Shown here: piece by piece, positions 1 through 7,182 of the stretch
Layout of the letters: the number at the start of each line of letters is the position of its first letter
How positions within the stretch are numbered: position 1 is the first letter of the stretch
Assembly (NCBI GenBank): GCA_051660685.1
Contig: JBOFQB010000022.1
Span: forward strand, 1 to 15,313
Direction of reading: 5' to 3'
Length of the DNA: 15,313 nucleotides
Source of the DNA: JAVBSX01 sp051660685
GTDB taxonomy: Bacteria; Planctomycetota; Planctomycetia; Pirellulales; Thermoguttaceae
Notes under the pieces: generated by a model
Database searches by the model: none
Seen by the model: only the letters and a program-made list of their open reading frames with translations
Told to the model about the DNA's origin: nothing
Position numbers and translations under genes: made by a program

Positions 1-136
1 TGGCCTATTCAAATTGAAGGGGAATGGACCATTGCGTAGCGAAGACCAGTCTTTGTTTTGAGGAACCGTGTGCGGTAATGCCTGCACGCACGGATCTGTG
101 GGAGCCTCGGCGGAGTAATCCCCGGGGCCACCCGGT
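1..136 (+). mobile_element. 3' end of a group II intron (domains V and VI), partial
   Basis: Bases 63-96 form a 34-nt hairpin with the exact layout of group II domain V: an 8-nt lower stem (63-70 with 89-96), a 2-nt CG bulge on the 3' side (87-88), a 6-nt upper stem (71-76 with 81-86) and a 4-nt loop. Bases 100-133 then fold like domain VI: GGG/CCC at the base, a long stem topped by a GTAA loop (115-118), and an unpaired A130 about 7 nt before the presumed 3' end near 136. The canonical triad AGC at DV positions 2-4 reads AAC here (64-66), and its usual G-U pair is an A-A mismatch (65/94), so splicing may be impaired. Homology to the R-M protein resumes just after 136, which fits an intron-exon junction. 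The left part, and any reverse transcriptase, lies outside the window. The fold was drawn by eye. Confidence 0.62.
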
Positions 137-1430
137 CCAGAATCATCAGCTCTGCAAGTACATCATCACCTCGAATTTCCAGAAGCTGCGGTTGTATATC
201 GACAAAGCAACCTGCAAAATCGAGTTTGATTTGTTCAGCCTCACGGAAGACGAATTTCAGATTCTCTATCTTTGCCTGTCGTGGAATTCGATTCAAAGCG
301 ACTTGCCGCAAAAGATTTTAGCTGAGTCGATCACGCAGGAAACGGACATCACAAAAAAGCTGTACGAAGATTATTCAGCGTTCAAAAAGGCGTTATTTGA
401 CGATATTTGCTCTAAAAATCCGCAGCACGACAAGTTGGTGCTGTTTAAGAAAACACAGAAACTTTTAGACCGGTTTCTGTTTCTGTTTTTTGCCGAGGAC
501 CGGGGACTTCTTACGGCAAATTCTGTTCGGGCGATCATCAAAAATTGGCAGGACGCGAAAAAATGGGACAAGAAACTGACGCTGTACCAACGGTTTAGGG
601 AGTATTTCGGGTTTCTCAATGAGGGGAATCCCGAACTGAATGTCTTTCCGTACAATGGTGGTTTGTTTGTGCCGGACGATGTGCTTGATGCCATTTCAAT
701 TGACGATACAATTTTGGCGAAACATACGCAGAAACTGGCTGATTACGATTTTGCGAGCGAAGTTGATGTCAATATCTTGGGACATATTTTTGAACACTCG
801 CTCACGGAAATCGAGGAGATAACTGCCGAGTTAAGCGGCGTCACTCAAACACCACAAAAAAGCAAACGCAAGAAAGATGGCATTTTCTACACACCGAAAT
901 ATATCACCAGCTACATCGTCGAACAAACGCTTGGCAAACTGTGTGAGGCAAAGCGGATGGAACTCGGCATTGACACCATTGCCGAGGAGCTTCCAGCGAA
1001 AAAGGCGGTACAAAAGAAAGCACTTCATGCGAAATTGGAAAGTTATCGCAACTGGCTTTTGAGCTTGAAAATATGTGATCCGGCGTGTGGCAGTGGTGCG
1101 TTTTTGAATCAGACACTGGAGTTTTTGATTGAGCAACACAAAACGATTGACGAGTTACATGTATCTATCGATCACGGAAAAAAAACGGCCGGATTGTTTT
1201 TTGTTGATGTTGAAACAGCAATTTTGGAAAACAACTTGTATGGTGTTGATATTAACGACGAGTCGGTTGAAATTGCAAAACTGTCTCTTTGGCCGCGAAG
1301 TGCGGCAAAGGGACGCAAGCTGAACGATTTATCGCACCGAATCAAGCTCGGCAATTCGCTGATTGACGACCCGAAAATTGCGGGGGACAAGGCGTTTGAC
1401 TGGGAGAAGGAGTTTCCCGAAGTGTTCTCT

Positions 1431-1494
1431 GGGACCGCAGGCATCCTGCCTGCACAAAACGCTCCATGCGGGCAGGATGCCCGCGTTCCGACAA
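1431..1494. repeat. Nested palindromic repeat, unit 1 (inside R-M pseudogene)
   Basis: Two arms, 1431-1454 and about 1467-1489, pair into a long imperfect hairpin. Each arm is itself a small palindrome, GCAGGCA-tcc-TGCCTGC and GCGGGCA-gga-TGCCCGC. The unit begins GGGACCGC and ends GTTCCGACA, an ending nearly shared with the units at 1503-1565 and 5322-5386. It begins exactly where similarity to the R-M protein stops. Confidence 0.85.
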
Positions 1495-1502
1495 ACGCCA
1501 CT

Positions 1503-1565
1503 GGGACCGCAGGCATCTTGCCTGCACAAAGAGAAAGATGCAGGCAAGATGCCTGCGGTCCGACA
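1503..1565. repeat. Nested palindromic repeat, unit 2 (perfect 23-bp stem)
   Basis: Bases 1504-1526 pair perfectly with 1539-1561 around a 12-nt A/G-rich loop (1527-1538). Each arm contains the smaller palindrome GCAGGCA-N3-TGCCTGC, so the unit can form one long hairpin or two short ones. It is the best-preserved copy in the window. It lies 8 bases after unit 1, in the same orientation. Confidence 0.92.
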
Positions 1566-1574
1566 GAAAGAAGC

Positions 1575-1593
1575 GGACAGGATGCGCGCGGTC
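1575..1593. repeat. Degenerate half-unit of the same palindromic repeat
   Basis: The sequence GGACAGGATGCGCGCGGTC resembles a right arm of the adjacent units, with substitutions. R-M similarity in the new reading frame resumes right after it. This makes the inserted or junction block about 165 bp (1431-1593). Confidence 0.5.
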
Positions 1594-2730
1594 TCAGCGG
1601 ATGATTTCATGGAAAACGTGTCAAAAAACGCCGAACTGTTTGACACCGCTCAATTTTCGGGCGACACATGGATCATCGCTTCCAACGCCGCAAAGTCGCT
1701 GGTTGAACGCTTGCAAAATAGATTTTCCTCGCTATCCAAATTTATCAATGGAGAGGCGAAGCGAGGTGTATTAACGGGCTTGACGGAAGCGTTCATTATC
1801 GACGAGCAGAAACGGAACCAACTCATCAATGCCGACCCGAAAAGTGCAGAAATCATCCGTCCAATGGTAAGAGGAAGGGATGTAGCTTCGTATCAAAATT
1901 GTGGCGGAGATGCGTGGCTGATTAATGTTCACAACGGAATTCGTGCTATTGGAGTTCCTCCCATCTGCATTGAACATTATCCGGCGATAAAAATGCACCT
2001 TGACAATTATCTGGAAAAGTTAAAGACTCGCACAGATCAAGGTGATACTCCTTACAACTTGCGGAATTGTGCTTATTTAGAAGATTTTGCGAAGCCAAAA
2101 ATCATGTATCAGAAATTCCAAGTGAAGCCTTGTTTCGTTTATGATGAAACGGGCGCATACTGCAATGACAGCATGTGGATTATTCCGACGGAAAATAAGG
2201 GACTTCTTGCGCTATTGAACTCGAAGATGGGTTGGTGGCTCATCTCGAAATTTTGCACACAGATTCAAAACGGATACCAACTGATTTGGAAGTATTTTGG
2301 TAACATCCCGATAGCTGAGCCGACCGCCGATTTGTCTGCTCTTGCGGAGCGGATGATGACATTGACAGCGGAACTTCAGAAGCGGCGGGAGCAATTTTTT
2401 TCGCGGCTTGGCGACAATTTTTCGGGCGTGAAAATCAGTCGGGTGCTCGATGATTTTGCAAATTTGCCGTTCGGCGCCTTTTTGAAGGAGATGGCAAAGC
2501 AAAAGCATCCGATTCCGTTGAAATTGCAGGACGAGTGGCGCGAATACTTTTGCGCCGCTCAAACCGCTTGCCGCCCATTGCAGACGGAATTATCGGCGAC
2601 GGACAAAGAGATAGACAAATTGGTTTACGTCCTTTACGGCTTAACCCCCGCCGAAATCGCCGTCGTCGAAGGATGATCGATCACTGAAGTGTGTTGCTCT
2701 TCACATGCAAACGCCTTAATCCTTGACCTA

Positions 2731-2759
2731 TCGACAACCTTTGCGTACTGACATATAAT
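2731..2759 (+). promoter_or_regulatory. Sigma-70-like promoter for the beta-propeller gene
   Basis: A -35 box TCGACA (2731-2736, five of six to consensus), a 17-bp spacer and a perfect -10 box TATAAT (2754-2759) predict transcription from about 2766. The start codon at 2856 would then have a leader of about 90 nt. It is the best promoter match seen in the window. Confidence 0.6.
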
Positions 2760-2855
2760 GATTCTGTTCGTCTGATTTTGCGATTGCAAAAGTCAAACCG
2801 TAACTGTCGCAAACACAACACCTTTGGTCCCTTGAACCCCTTTTCTTATCCAAAC

Positions 2856-3782
2856 ATGACACGCTTTCTCGGTTCCTGCACCCTGTTGCTGATCGGTTTT
2901 ATGCCTGTTTTTCTAAAGGCCGAAGAAATTAAACATCGTTTTTTGGCGTTGGATGAATCCCGGGCGCAAATCCTTTTTGTTGACCAATTTGATCCGACCC
3001 AGAACTGGTCGATTCCGCTTGAAACCTCCTGCCGAGACATGCAGTTGATTGACGGAAAAATTGTGATTGGCCTTCTTAACGGAGGATTTCGGGAATACGA
3101 TTTTCTGACACAGAAGCTGATCCGCGAAGTGGTGCATCGTCAATACTCGACCCGAGCGGTTTCAGTAACTGCTTTTCGGGTCCCCAATGGTGACACTTAT
3201 TTGGCGATTGACCGAGTGCCGCTTGAAATTGCTCATCTCGATACCGAGGGGAAGGCGGTTGCTGCGCCACTTCGGTTCCCGGATTTGCAGGGGGTCCGAT
3301 GTATGCGATTGACGAAAGAAGGCTCGTTGATTTTTGGCGATAAGGAGAATATACATATTGTTACACCAGATGGTCAAAGCATGAAAACAATCAACGTGCC
3401 GGATGCACAGTACGTTTATATGATTGAAGAATTACCGGACGGAAATTATTTAGCGTCGTGCGGTTACAGTGCGTTTCTCGGTTTTGTTGATTCTAAGGGA
3501 AAACTGGTGAAAAAATGGGGGGGCAAACCGGGACCGGAAAATCTCAATTTTCACTTTTTTGCCGGTTTTCAGGTGCTCCCCAACGGTCATGTCATTGTCT
3601 GTAACTGGACGGGACATGGAGCGAACGACAGTGAAAAAGGTTGTCAACTGGTTGAGTTTGACCGTCAGGGCGAGGTTGTTTGGAGTTGGCATGACCCGAA
3701 AATGGCCGGTTCTATTCACAATGTCGTCGTCCTTGACTCGAATTTCCGAACCGAAACCGTACAAAAAATTTTGATGCGTTAG
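2856..3782 (+). CDS. Exported beta-propeller-like protein of unknown function
   Basis: This encodes 308 residues. The ATG at 2856 is preferred because it starts a clear signal peptide: MTR, then a hydrophobic core (LGSCTLLLIGFMPVFL) and an AxA-like site near KAEE. An in-frame ATG at 2778 would add 26 polar residues before the signal. The mature part has repeated short beta-rich units with DG/NG turns (MQLIDGKIVIGLLNGG, FRVPNGDTYLAI, EELPDGNYLASCG, QVLPNGHVIVCNW, VEFDRQGEVVWSW), the pattern of PQQ-like, NHL-like or arylsulfotransferase-type propellers. It is probably periplasmic. No catalytic signature is certain; HFFAGF and a conserved-looking NWTGHGAN near the end might be a ligand site. The gene stands alone behind its own promoter, and a palindromic repeat starts two bases after the stop. 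The substrate is unknown. Confidence 0.8.
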   Translation: MTRFLGSCTLLLIGFMPVFLKAEEIKHRFLALDESRAQILFVDQFDPTQNWSIPLETSCRDMQLIDGKIVIGLLNGGFREYDFLTQKLIREVVHRQYSTRAVSVTAFRVPNGDTYLAIDRVPLEIAHLDTEGKAVAAPLRFPDLQGVRCMRLTKEGSLIFGDKENIHIVTPDGQSMKTINVPDAQYVYMIEELPDGNYLASCGYSAFLGFVDSKGKLVKKWGGKPGPENLNFHFFAGFQVLPNGHVIVCNWTGHGANDSEKGCQLVEFDRQGEVVWSWHDPKMAGSIHNVVVLDSNFRTETVQKILMR

Positions 3783-3784
3783 TA

Positions 3785-3812
3785 GGGGTGAAAAGCAGCG
3801 TAACCCCGGGTT
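3785..3812. repeat. GGGGTGAA...AACCCCGGGTT palindromic repeat, copy A
   Basis: GGGGTGAAAAGCAGCG followed by TAACCCCGGGTT has inverted ends (GGGG/CCCC, about 12 nt apart). It matches 13534-13561 at all but about four positions. It starts two bases after the stop codon of the preceding gene. Confidence 0.75.
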
Positions 3813-3814
3813 GA

Positions 3815-3838
3815 CTGAAACGCCGTTTGACGTTTCAG
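3815..3838. other. Perfect 8-bp hairpin without T tract
   Basis: CTGAAACG (3815-3822) pairs with CGTTTCAG (3831-3838) around an 8-nt loop, 33 bases after the stop of the propeller gene. No T run follows, so it is not a classical rho-independent terminator. It could protect the mRNA 3' end or be another small repeat. Confidence 0.5.
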
Positions 3839-3870
3839 AATGGTAGAAGAAACGGCAATATAATGATTTG

Positions 3871-4050
3871 AACCCCGTCGAGGTTCCACAAATTGTTGGA
3901 AAAAAAGGAAAAATTGTCAGGAGTGACCATTCGTAAACCCCGACGGGGTTTAGTTTTATCTTTCAATCGTTTGCTACCATTCGGCAATCCCGAACGGGAT
4001 TGAGGAAAACATGTCCAAATGCTGCTACAATAATGTCGCTGCTATGCAGC
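3871..4050. repeat. Cluster of short palindromes in the spacer
   Basis: Four small palindromes lie in this 180-bp stretch. They are AACCCCGTCGAGGTT (3871-3885, degenerate), AAACCCC-gac-GGGGTTT (3935-3951), CAATCCC-gaac-GGGATTG (3985-4002) and GCTGC-tat-GCAGC (4038-4050). The first two look like versions of one family. No coding signal is convincing here. Confidence 0.75.
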
Positions 4051-4063
4051 TAAGAGATACAGA

Positions 4064-4100
4064 CCTTGAATTTTATAAGAAATGCAATCCTTGAATTTTA
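4064..4100. repeat. 12-bp direct repeat, two copies 25 bp apart
   Basis: CCTTGAATTTTA occurs at 4064-4075 and again at 4089-4100. It may be a local duplication. No function is evident, and two copies are too few to call iterons. Confidence 0.6.
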
Positions 4101-4109
4101 GGCGTCAAA

Positions 4110-4134
4110 AAGGGGTGAAATGCGTATACCCCTT
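4110..4134. repeat. Degenerate relative of the GGGGTGAA...ACCCC repeat
   Basis: AGGGGTGAAA, then TGCGTAT and ACCCCTT, aligns with copy A (3785-3812) after a two-base gap. The ends AAGGGGT and ACCCCTT pair over 7 bp. The rest of the spacer up to 4235 shows nothing recognisable. Confidence 0.4.
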
Positions 4135-4235
4135 ATTGAAATGCTCTCAACGGTCCGAGGAGGAGGTGCTGCAAAAGTCGTTTGTGTCAACACGACCTAA
4201 GTGATCTTTGTACTGTGTGCTTTTTGCAATGCAAC

Positions 4236-5273
4236 TCAGCGAACGTTGGTCAAAATATGGTACGCCTCCATTGTCGCCGAAAGAATCTGTTTTTTGGCGT
4301 CCTCAAGAGAACATTGCAAAAGAGCTCCTGCTGCTCTTTTGTGCCCTCCTCCTCCAAATCGGGCTGCTAATTGACTGCAATCGACCTCGCAACGACTCCG
4401 AAAACTGGTTTTGAAACCGCCTGTTCGGAGTTCGACCAGAATGAGGGCAACTTTCGACCCTGCAATTTCAAGCATTTTGTTCACAACATCTTCACTGTCA
4501 CTTGCAAGTGCGCCTAGATCATCAAAATCTTCCACCGTAATCCAAGACATGAAAACAGCTCCGTTTTCATACGATTCAACCCGACTTAAAACCCGACCAA
4601 TGAGATGCGTTCGCGCCAATGATTCCTGCTCATACAGTTCACGATAAATGTGATCCGGCTTGACTCCAGCATCCATTAAGGTTGCAGCTGCTTGAAATGT
4701 CCGCGACCGAGTTGAAGCAAACCGAAACCAACCTGTATCTGTTGCAATCGCTGTAAAAATGGGTTCGGCTATGTTCAAAGTGAAAGGAACGTCCAAAACC
4801 TTTATTGCTTCATAACAGAGGATGCCGCATGCTTCTGCATTGGGATCAACAAACATTTCGGCTCCCAAGTCATTGCCAATTGCGTGATGATCGAGGACCA
4901 TTTTTCTCGCGGATGTTTTTTGCAGCAACGGTCCCATTTCATTCAGTTGTGCCCAAGATGAGGTGTCAACAACGAAGAACAAATCAACAGTTTCAATCCA
5001 GTTTTTTTCCTGATCGGACAATGTTTTCAAACAACGAATATGGTGATCGGGGTCGAGAAATTGCAAATTTGGGGGAGTTGGATGAACATTGACAATCAGA
5101 ACCTCTTTGCCTAAATGCTGTAAGGCTCTTGACATTGCAATTTCACTTCCAATGCAATCCCCGTCTGGACGAATATGTGAGGTGATGAGAACCCGATTCG
5201 ATTCAAGGACTCGCTGACGAAAGAAAGCCCAGTCAATCGGTTGGGAAGAAGCAGAAAGGGGGATGTTGTTCAT
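4236..5273 (-). CDS. nrnA: DHH/DHHA1 phosphoesterase, NrnA-type oligoribonuclease/pAp phosphatase
   Basis: This encodes 345 residues, the usual size for NrnA-like proteins, which degrade nano-RNAs of a few nucleotides and in many bacteria also hydrolyse 3'-phosphoadenosine 5'-phosphate, using Mn2+ in the cytoplasm. All metal-site motifs are present: HIRPDGD (residues 33-39), the Asp in VVDTS (D103), the DHH triad (128-130), and the Asp in ATDTGWFRF (D179). The C-terminal DHHA1 domain carries the substrate loop GGGGHKRAAGA (307-317). The ATG at 5273 is taken because it precedes the first strand by a normal distance; its ribosome site is weak (GAAG). The gene is transcribed away from the DUF4912 unit, and a nested palindromic repeat lies in the divergent region. 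It appears intact. The exact substrate (nanoRNA, pAp or c-di-nucleotide products) cannot be read from sequence. The symbol is by family. Confidence 0.9.
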   Translation of the reverse strand: MNNIPLSASSQPIDWAFFRQRVLESNRVLITSHIRPDGDCIGSEIAMSRALQHLGKEVLIVNVHPTPPNLQFLDPDHHIRCLKTLSDQEKNWIETVDLFFVVDTSSWAQLNEMGPLLQKTSARKMVLDHHAIGNDLGAEMFVDPNAEACGILCYEAIKVLDVPFTLNIAEPIFTAIATDTGWFRFASTRSRTFQAAATLMDAGVKPDHIYRELYEQESLARTHLIGRVLSRVESYENGAVFMSWITVEDFDDLGALASDSEDVVNKMLEIAGSKVALILVELRTGGFKTSFRSRCEVDCSQLAARFGGGGHKRAAGALLQCSLEDAKKQILSATMEAYHILTNVR

Positions 5274-5321
5274 TTTATTCTTCAGATATACTGCAAACGG
5301 TTAGAAAGGGTTTGTTTTCCG

Positions 5322-5386
5322 ATTGGAAGACGGGCATCCTGCCCGCCTTTTTTTCTTGATGCAGGCAAGATGCCTGCGTTCCGACA
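5322..5386. repeat. Nested palindromic repeat, unit 4 (intergenic)
   Basis: The left arm CGGGCA-tcc-TGCCCG and the right arm GCAGGCA-aga-TGCCTGC flank a T-rich loop, and the unit ends GTTCCGACA. It is the same family as the units at 1431-1494 and 1503-1565. It lies between the divergent nrnA-like gene and the DUF4912 unit, within about 50 bp of the nrnA start, so it falls in or near that gene's 5' leader. Confidence 0.88.
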
Positions 5387-5468
5387 AAATGTCCCTTTTG
5401 TACCCGTTTGAGGGATAGTAACAAAAGTCATTGTCTTGTCGTCTAACTCAATAGGAGAGAAACGAACA

Positions 5469-5627
5469 ATGTCGGGGAAACCGGTCCATGCTGTTCAGGT
5501 TGTGACGGTTTTACCTGTATTAACGTCGATTGCTTTGGTTTTTATAAAAAAAAATGTTGATTTGTCTCTTTCAGGGGTTCCCGATCATACGTCGGGAAAC
5601 GATACTGTGAGAGAGTTACTATGTTAG
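5469..5627 (+). CDS. Possible 52-residue small protein or leader ORF
   Basis: The ATG at 5469 is preceded by AGGAGA at 5453-5458, the better-looking ribosome site in this region. The ORF ends at TAG 5625-5627, overlapping the next start by 7 bases (ATGTTAG), an arrangement typical of translational coupling. The middle has one hydrophobic stretch (VVTVLPVLTSIALVFI) followed by KK, as in a small single-span membrane peptide. The codons run through a nine-A tract near 5549. I recognise no family. It could be chance sequence in a long 5' leader. Confidence 0.3.
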   Translation: MSGKPVHAVQVVTVLPVLTSIALVFIKKNVDLSLSGVPDHTSGNDTVRELLC

Positions 5628-7180
5628 GAGCGGATTGCGATTTGGACAATACCCCCTCGACGAGCGAAAATCGCAGAAGACTGCGATCATGGAGTGAGAA
5701 AGTGAACAATTCTGCCGATTTATACCAACTGAAAGTAAAAGAACTGGCCCAGATTGCAAGAGGGTTGCGCGTTTCAAATTGGCATGATCTTAAAAAAGAG
5801 GAATTGGTCCAAGCAATTCTCGCTCAACGTGCGTTGCAGCAAAAAGGGCAATTGGACACCTCACGAAGAATGTCTGCTCCGAAGAGGTCGAATCTGGAAT
5901 CTCCGCCTGTTTCGGTTCCTTTGACACCAACATTGTCGAAAACATTGTCAAAAACCAAGCATCAGAAGACCGGGGTTGAGAGTTCGTCTCCTACAGCGCG
6001 TTCTTCCAATTCGACTCTTTCGGGACCCTCAACGCTTGAGAAGGGAAAATCCAAGCGGTTGCAGTCGGAGTCAACCGGCAAAAAAATCGGTAAAGAGGGA
6101 TTGCCGAAAGAGGAATTGCCGGTTGAAGTCGTAAAAAAAGAGATCGGTCGAAGAACGATTGAGCGGAAATCGGGCAATTCTGGTACAACTCCCGTTGTCC
6201 GTTCAACTTCCAACGCAACCGTTTCCCCAACATCGACAACGACAGCATCTCCAACGACGACTCCAACAACAAAGCAACCGGGACAGAAACGCGATGTTGA
6301 CCTGAATCGGTTGCAGGAAAAGTTTTCCAAAGTAAGAGCGTTAAGTGGTGTTTATGATGATTCAGACGGAACAAACCGTGATCGTTTTGTTCTGCTTGTT
6401 CGAGATTCATTTTGGTTGCATGTTTATTGGGAGTTGCGGGCCCGTTTGGTTGAGCGTGCAAAAGCGGCAATGGGGCACACTTGGCATACAGCTTTTCCGA
6501 TTTTGCGTCTCTTCAAAATTGTCGCAGATGGAGTGAACAATCCCCGACGTGAGCAGATTCGGGACATTCGTATACATAATGGGGTGAACAATTGGTATGT
6601 GGATGTTCAGGACCCCCCCGGGACTTTTCAGGTTGAGATCGGTTTTCTTTCCCGAGATGGACACTTTTTTCCGATTGCATCGAGCAACATTGTGCAAACA
6701 CCTGAAAGTCAGGTTGTTTCAGGAACGACACACATTGACGGACATTGGGGGAGTGTTCAGGAGGATTTTGACCGGATTTACAAGATGAGCGGGGGGATGA
6801 AGGAGAACAATGAGCAACTCAAGCGGGTGTTTGAGGAGCAATTACGACGGTCCATGTCCTTGCCCTTGATTTCTCGGTTTGGTTCTCGCAATTTGGGGAC
6901 TGAGCGAACGCGACGAAATTTTGGGTTTAAGGTTGAAGCCGATGTTGTCATTTATGGGACAACGGACCCTAGTGTTCAATTGAGTATCAAAGGTGAGCCG
7001 GTTCGGATTGCAAACGACGGAACATTTTCCGTTCGTTATCCAATTGCGGAAAAGCGACAGGTGTTTCCTGTTGACGCTAAAAGTCGGGACGGAATTGAGA
7101 CGCAACAGGTGATTCTTGCGATTGAACGGAATACGAAGGTGTTGGAAACCGTGTTCCTTGACAATGAGGACGAGGACTGA
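5621..7180 (+). CDS. DUF4912 protein with N-terminal Rho-N/SAP-like domain
   Basis: This encodes 519 residues. Residues about 34-68 (LYQLKVKELAQIARGL...LKKEELVQAILAQ) look like the Rho termination factor N-terminal or SAP-type helical nucleic-acid-binding fold. A long disordered linker rich in Ser, Thr, Pro and Lys follows (about 80-225, including an STTTASPTTTPTT run). Residues about 253-362 match DUF4912 (RFVLLVRDSFWLHVYWEL, then LRLFKI, NWYVDV, GTFQVEIGFLSRDGHFFPIASSN). The C-terminus (about 435-510) has a second beta-rich part with NDGTFSVRYP and ends in acidic residues. The ATG at 5621 has only a weak GAGAG upstream, so coupling to the ORF at 5469 or a GTG start at 5702 are alternatives. 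The function of DUF4912 is not established; I infer a cytoplasmic, possibly nucleic-acid-binding protein. The VanZ-like gene starts 2 bases after the stop. Confidence 0.82.
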   Translation: MLGADCDLDNTPSTSENRRRLRSWSEKVNNSADLYQLKVKELAQIARGLRVSNWHDLKKEELVQAILAQRALQQKGQLDTSRRMSAPKRSNLESPPVSVPLTPTLSKTLSKTKHQKTGVESSSPTARSSNSTLSGPSTLEKGKSKRLQSESTGKKIGKEGLPKEELPVEVVKKEIGRRTIERKSGNSGTTPVVRSTSNATVSPTSTTTASPTTTPTTKQPGQKRDVDLNRLQEKFSKVRALSGVYDDSDGTNRDRFVLLVRDSFWLHVYWELRARLVERAKAAMGHTWHTAFPILRLFKIVADGVNNPRREQIRDIRIHNGVNNWYVDVQDPPGTFQVEIGFLSRDGHFFPIASSNIVQTPESQVVSGTTHIDGHWGSVQEDFDRIYKMSGGMKENNEQLKRVFEEQLRRSMSLPLISRFGSRNLGTERTRRNFGFKVEADVVIYGTTDPSVQLSIKGEPVRIANDGTFSVRYPIAEKRQVFPVDAKSRDGIETQQVILAIERNTKVLETVFLDNEDED

Positions 7181-7182
7181 GC

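Larger units (their letters stand above)
137..2676 (+). pseudogene. Broken Eco57I-like type IIG restriction-modification enzyme
   Basis: Two reading frames together resemble an Eco57I-type fused restriction/methyltransferase protein. Frame one (137 to about 1430) holds YIITSNFQKLRLYID, FFAEDRGLL, YNGGLF and LGHIFEHSL, then GIFYTPKYIT, the SAM-binding motif I DPACGSGAFL (from 1077) and LYGVDINDESVEIAKLSLWP. Frame two (about 1594-2676) holds the target-recognition part: GVLTGLTEAFIID, IIRPMVRGRDV, KPKIMYQKF, LLALLNSKMGWW and the TaqI-like C-terminal specificity region, ending at TGA 2674-2676. Between DWEKEFPEVF and the TRD the motif IV NPPY block, and on the order of 150-200 residues usual in the family (my estimate), are missing. 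Palindromic repeats sit there instead and the frame shifts. An open frame runs back to 24, but its first codons are intron sequence, so the native start is lost or lies upstream of the intron. Even if the intron splices, the enzyme should be inactive as a methyltransferase. A BREX PglX-like origin is less likely because the protein is shorter and has no BREX neighbours here. Confidence 0.85.

Noticed and set aside
24..136. Start of the R-M protein at ATG 24
   Set aside because: The codons before about 137 are the intron DV/DVI region; real homology begins after it, so the apparent N-terminus is read-through.
1431..1593. CRISPR array
   Set aside because: Units are palindromic, adjacent and without unique spacers of even length; no cas genes are present.
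137..2676. BREX PglX or another phage-defence methyltransferase
   Set aside because: The motifs fit stand-alone Eco57I-like type IIG enzymes better; no other BREX or DISARM genes lie in the window.
2778..2855. Longer N-terminus for the propeller protein
   Set aside because: It would place 26 polar residues before a clean signal peptide and start only about 12 bases after the predicted transcription start.
2856..3782. Confident arylsulfotransferase or PQQ-dehydrogenase call
   Set aside because: Only the propeller-like repeat pattern is visible; catalytic residues of either family cannot be pointed to.
3815..3838. Rho-independent terminator
   Set aside because: The hairpin has no following T run and only moderate GC content.
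5962..6470. Minus-strand ORFs of 122-159 codons inside the DUF4912 gene
   Set aside because: They mirror the low-complexity linker of the plus-strand gene and show no independent protein-like features.
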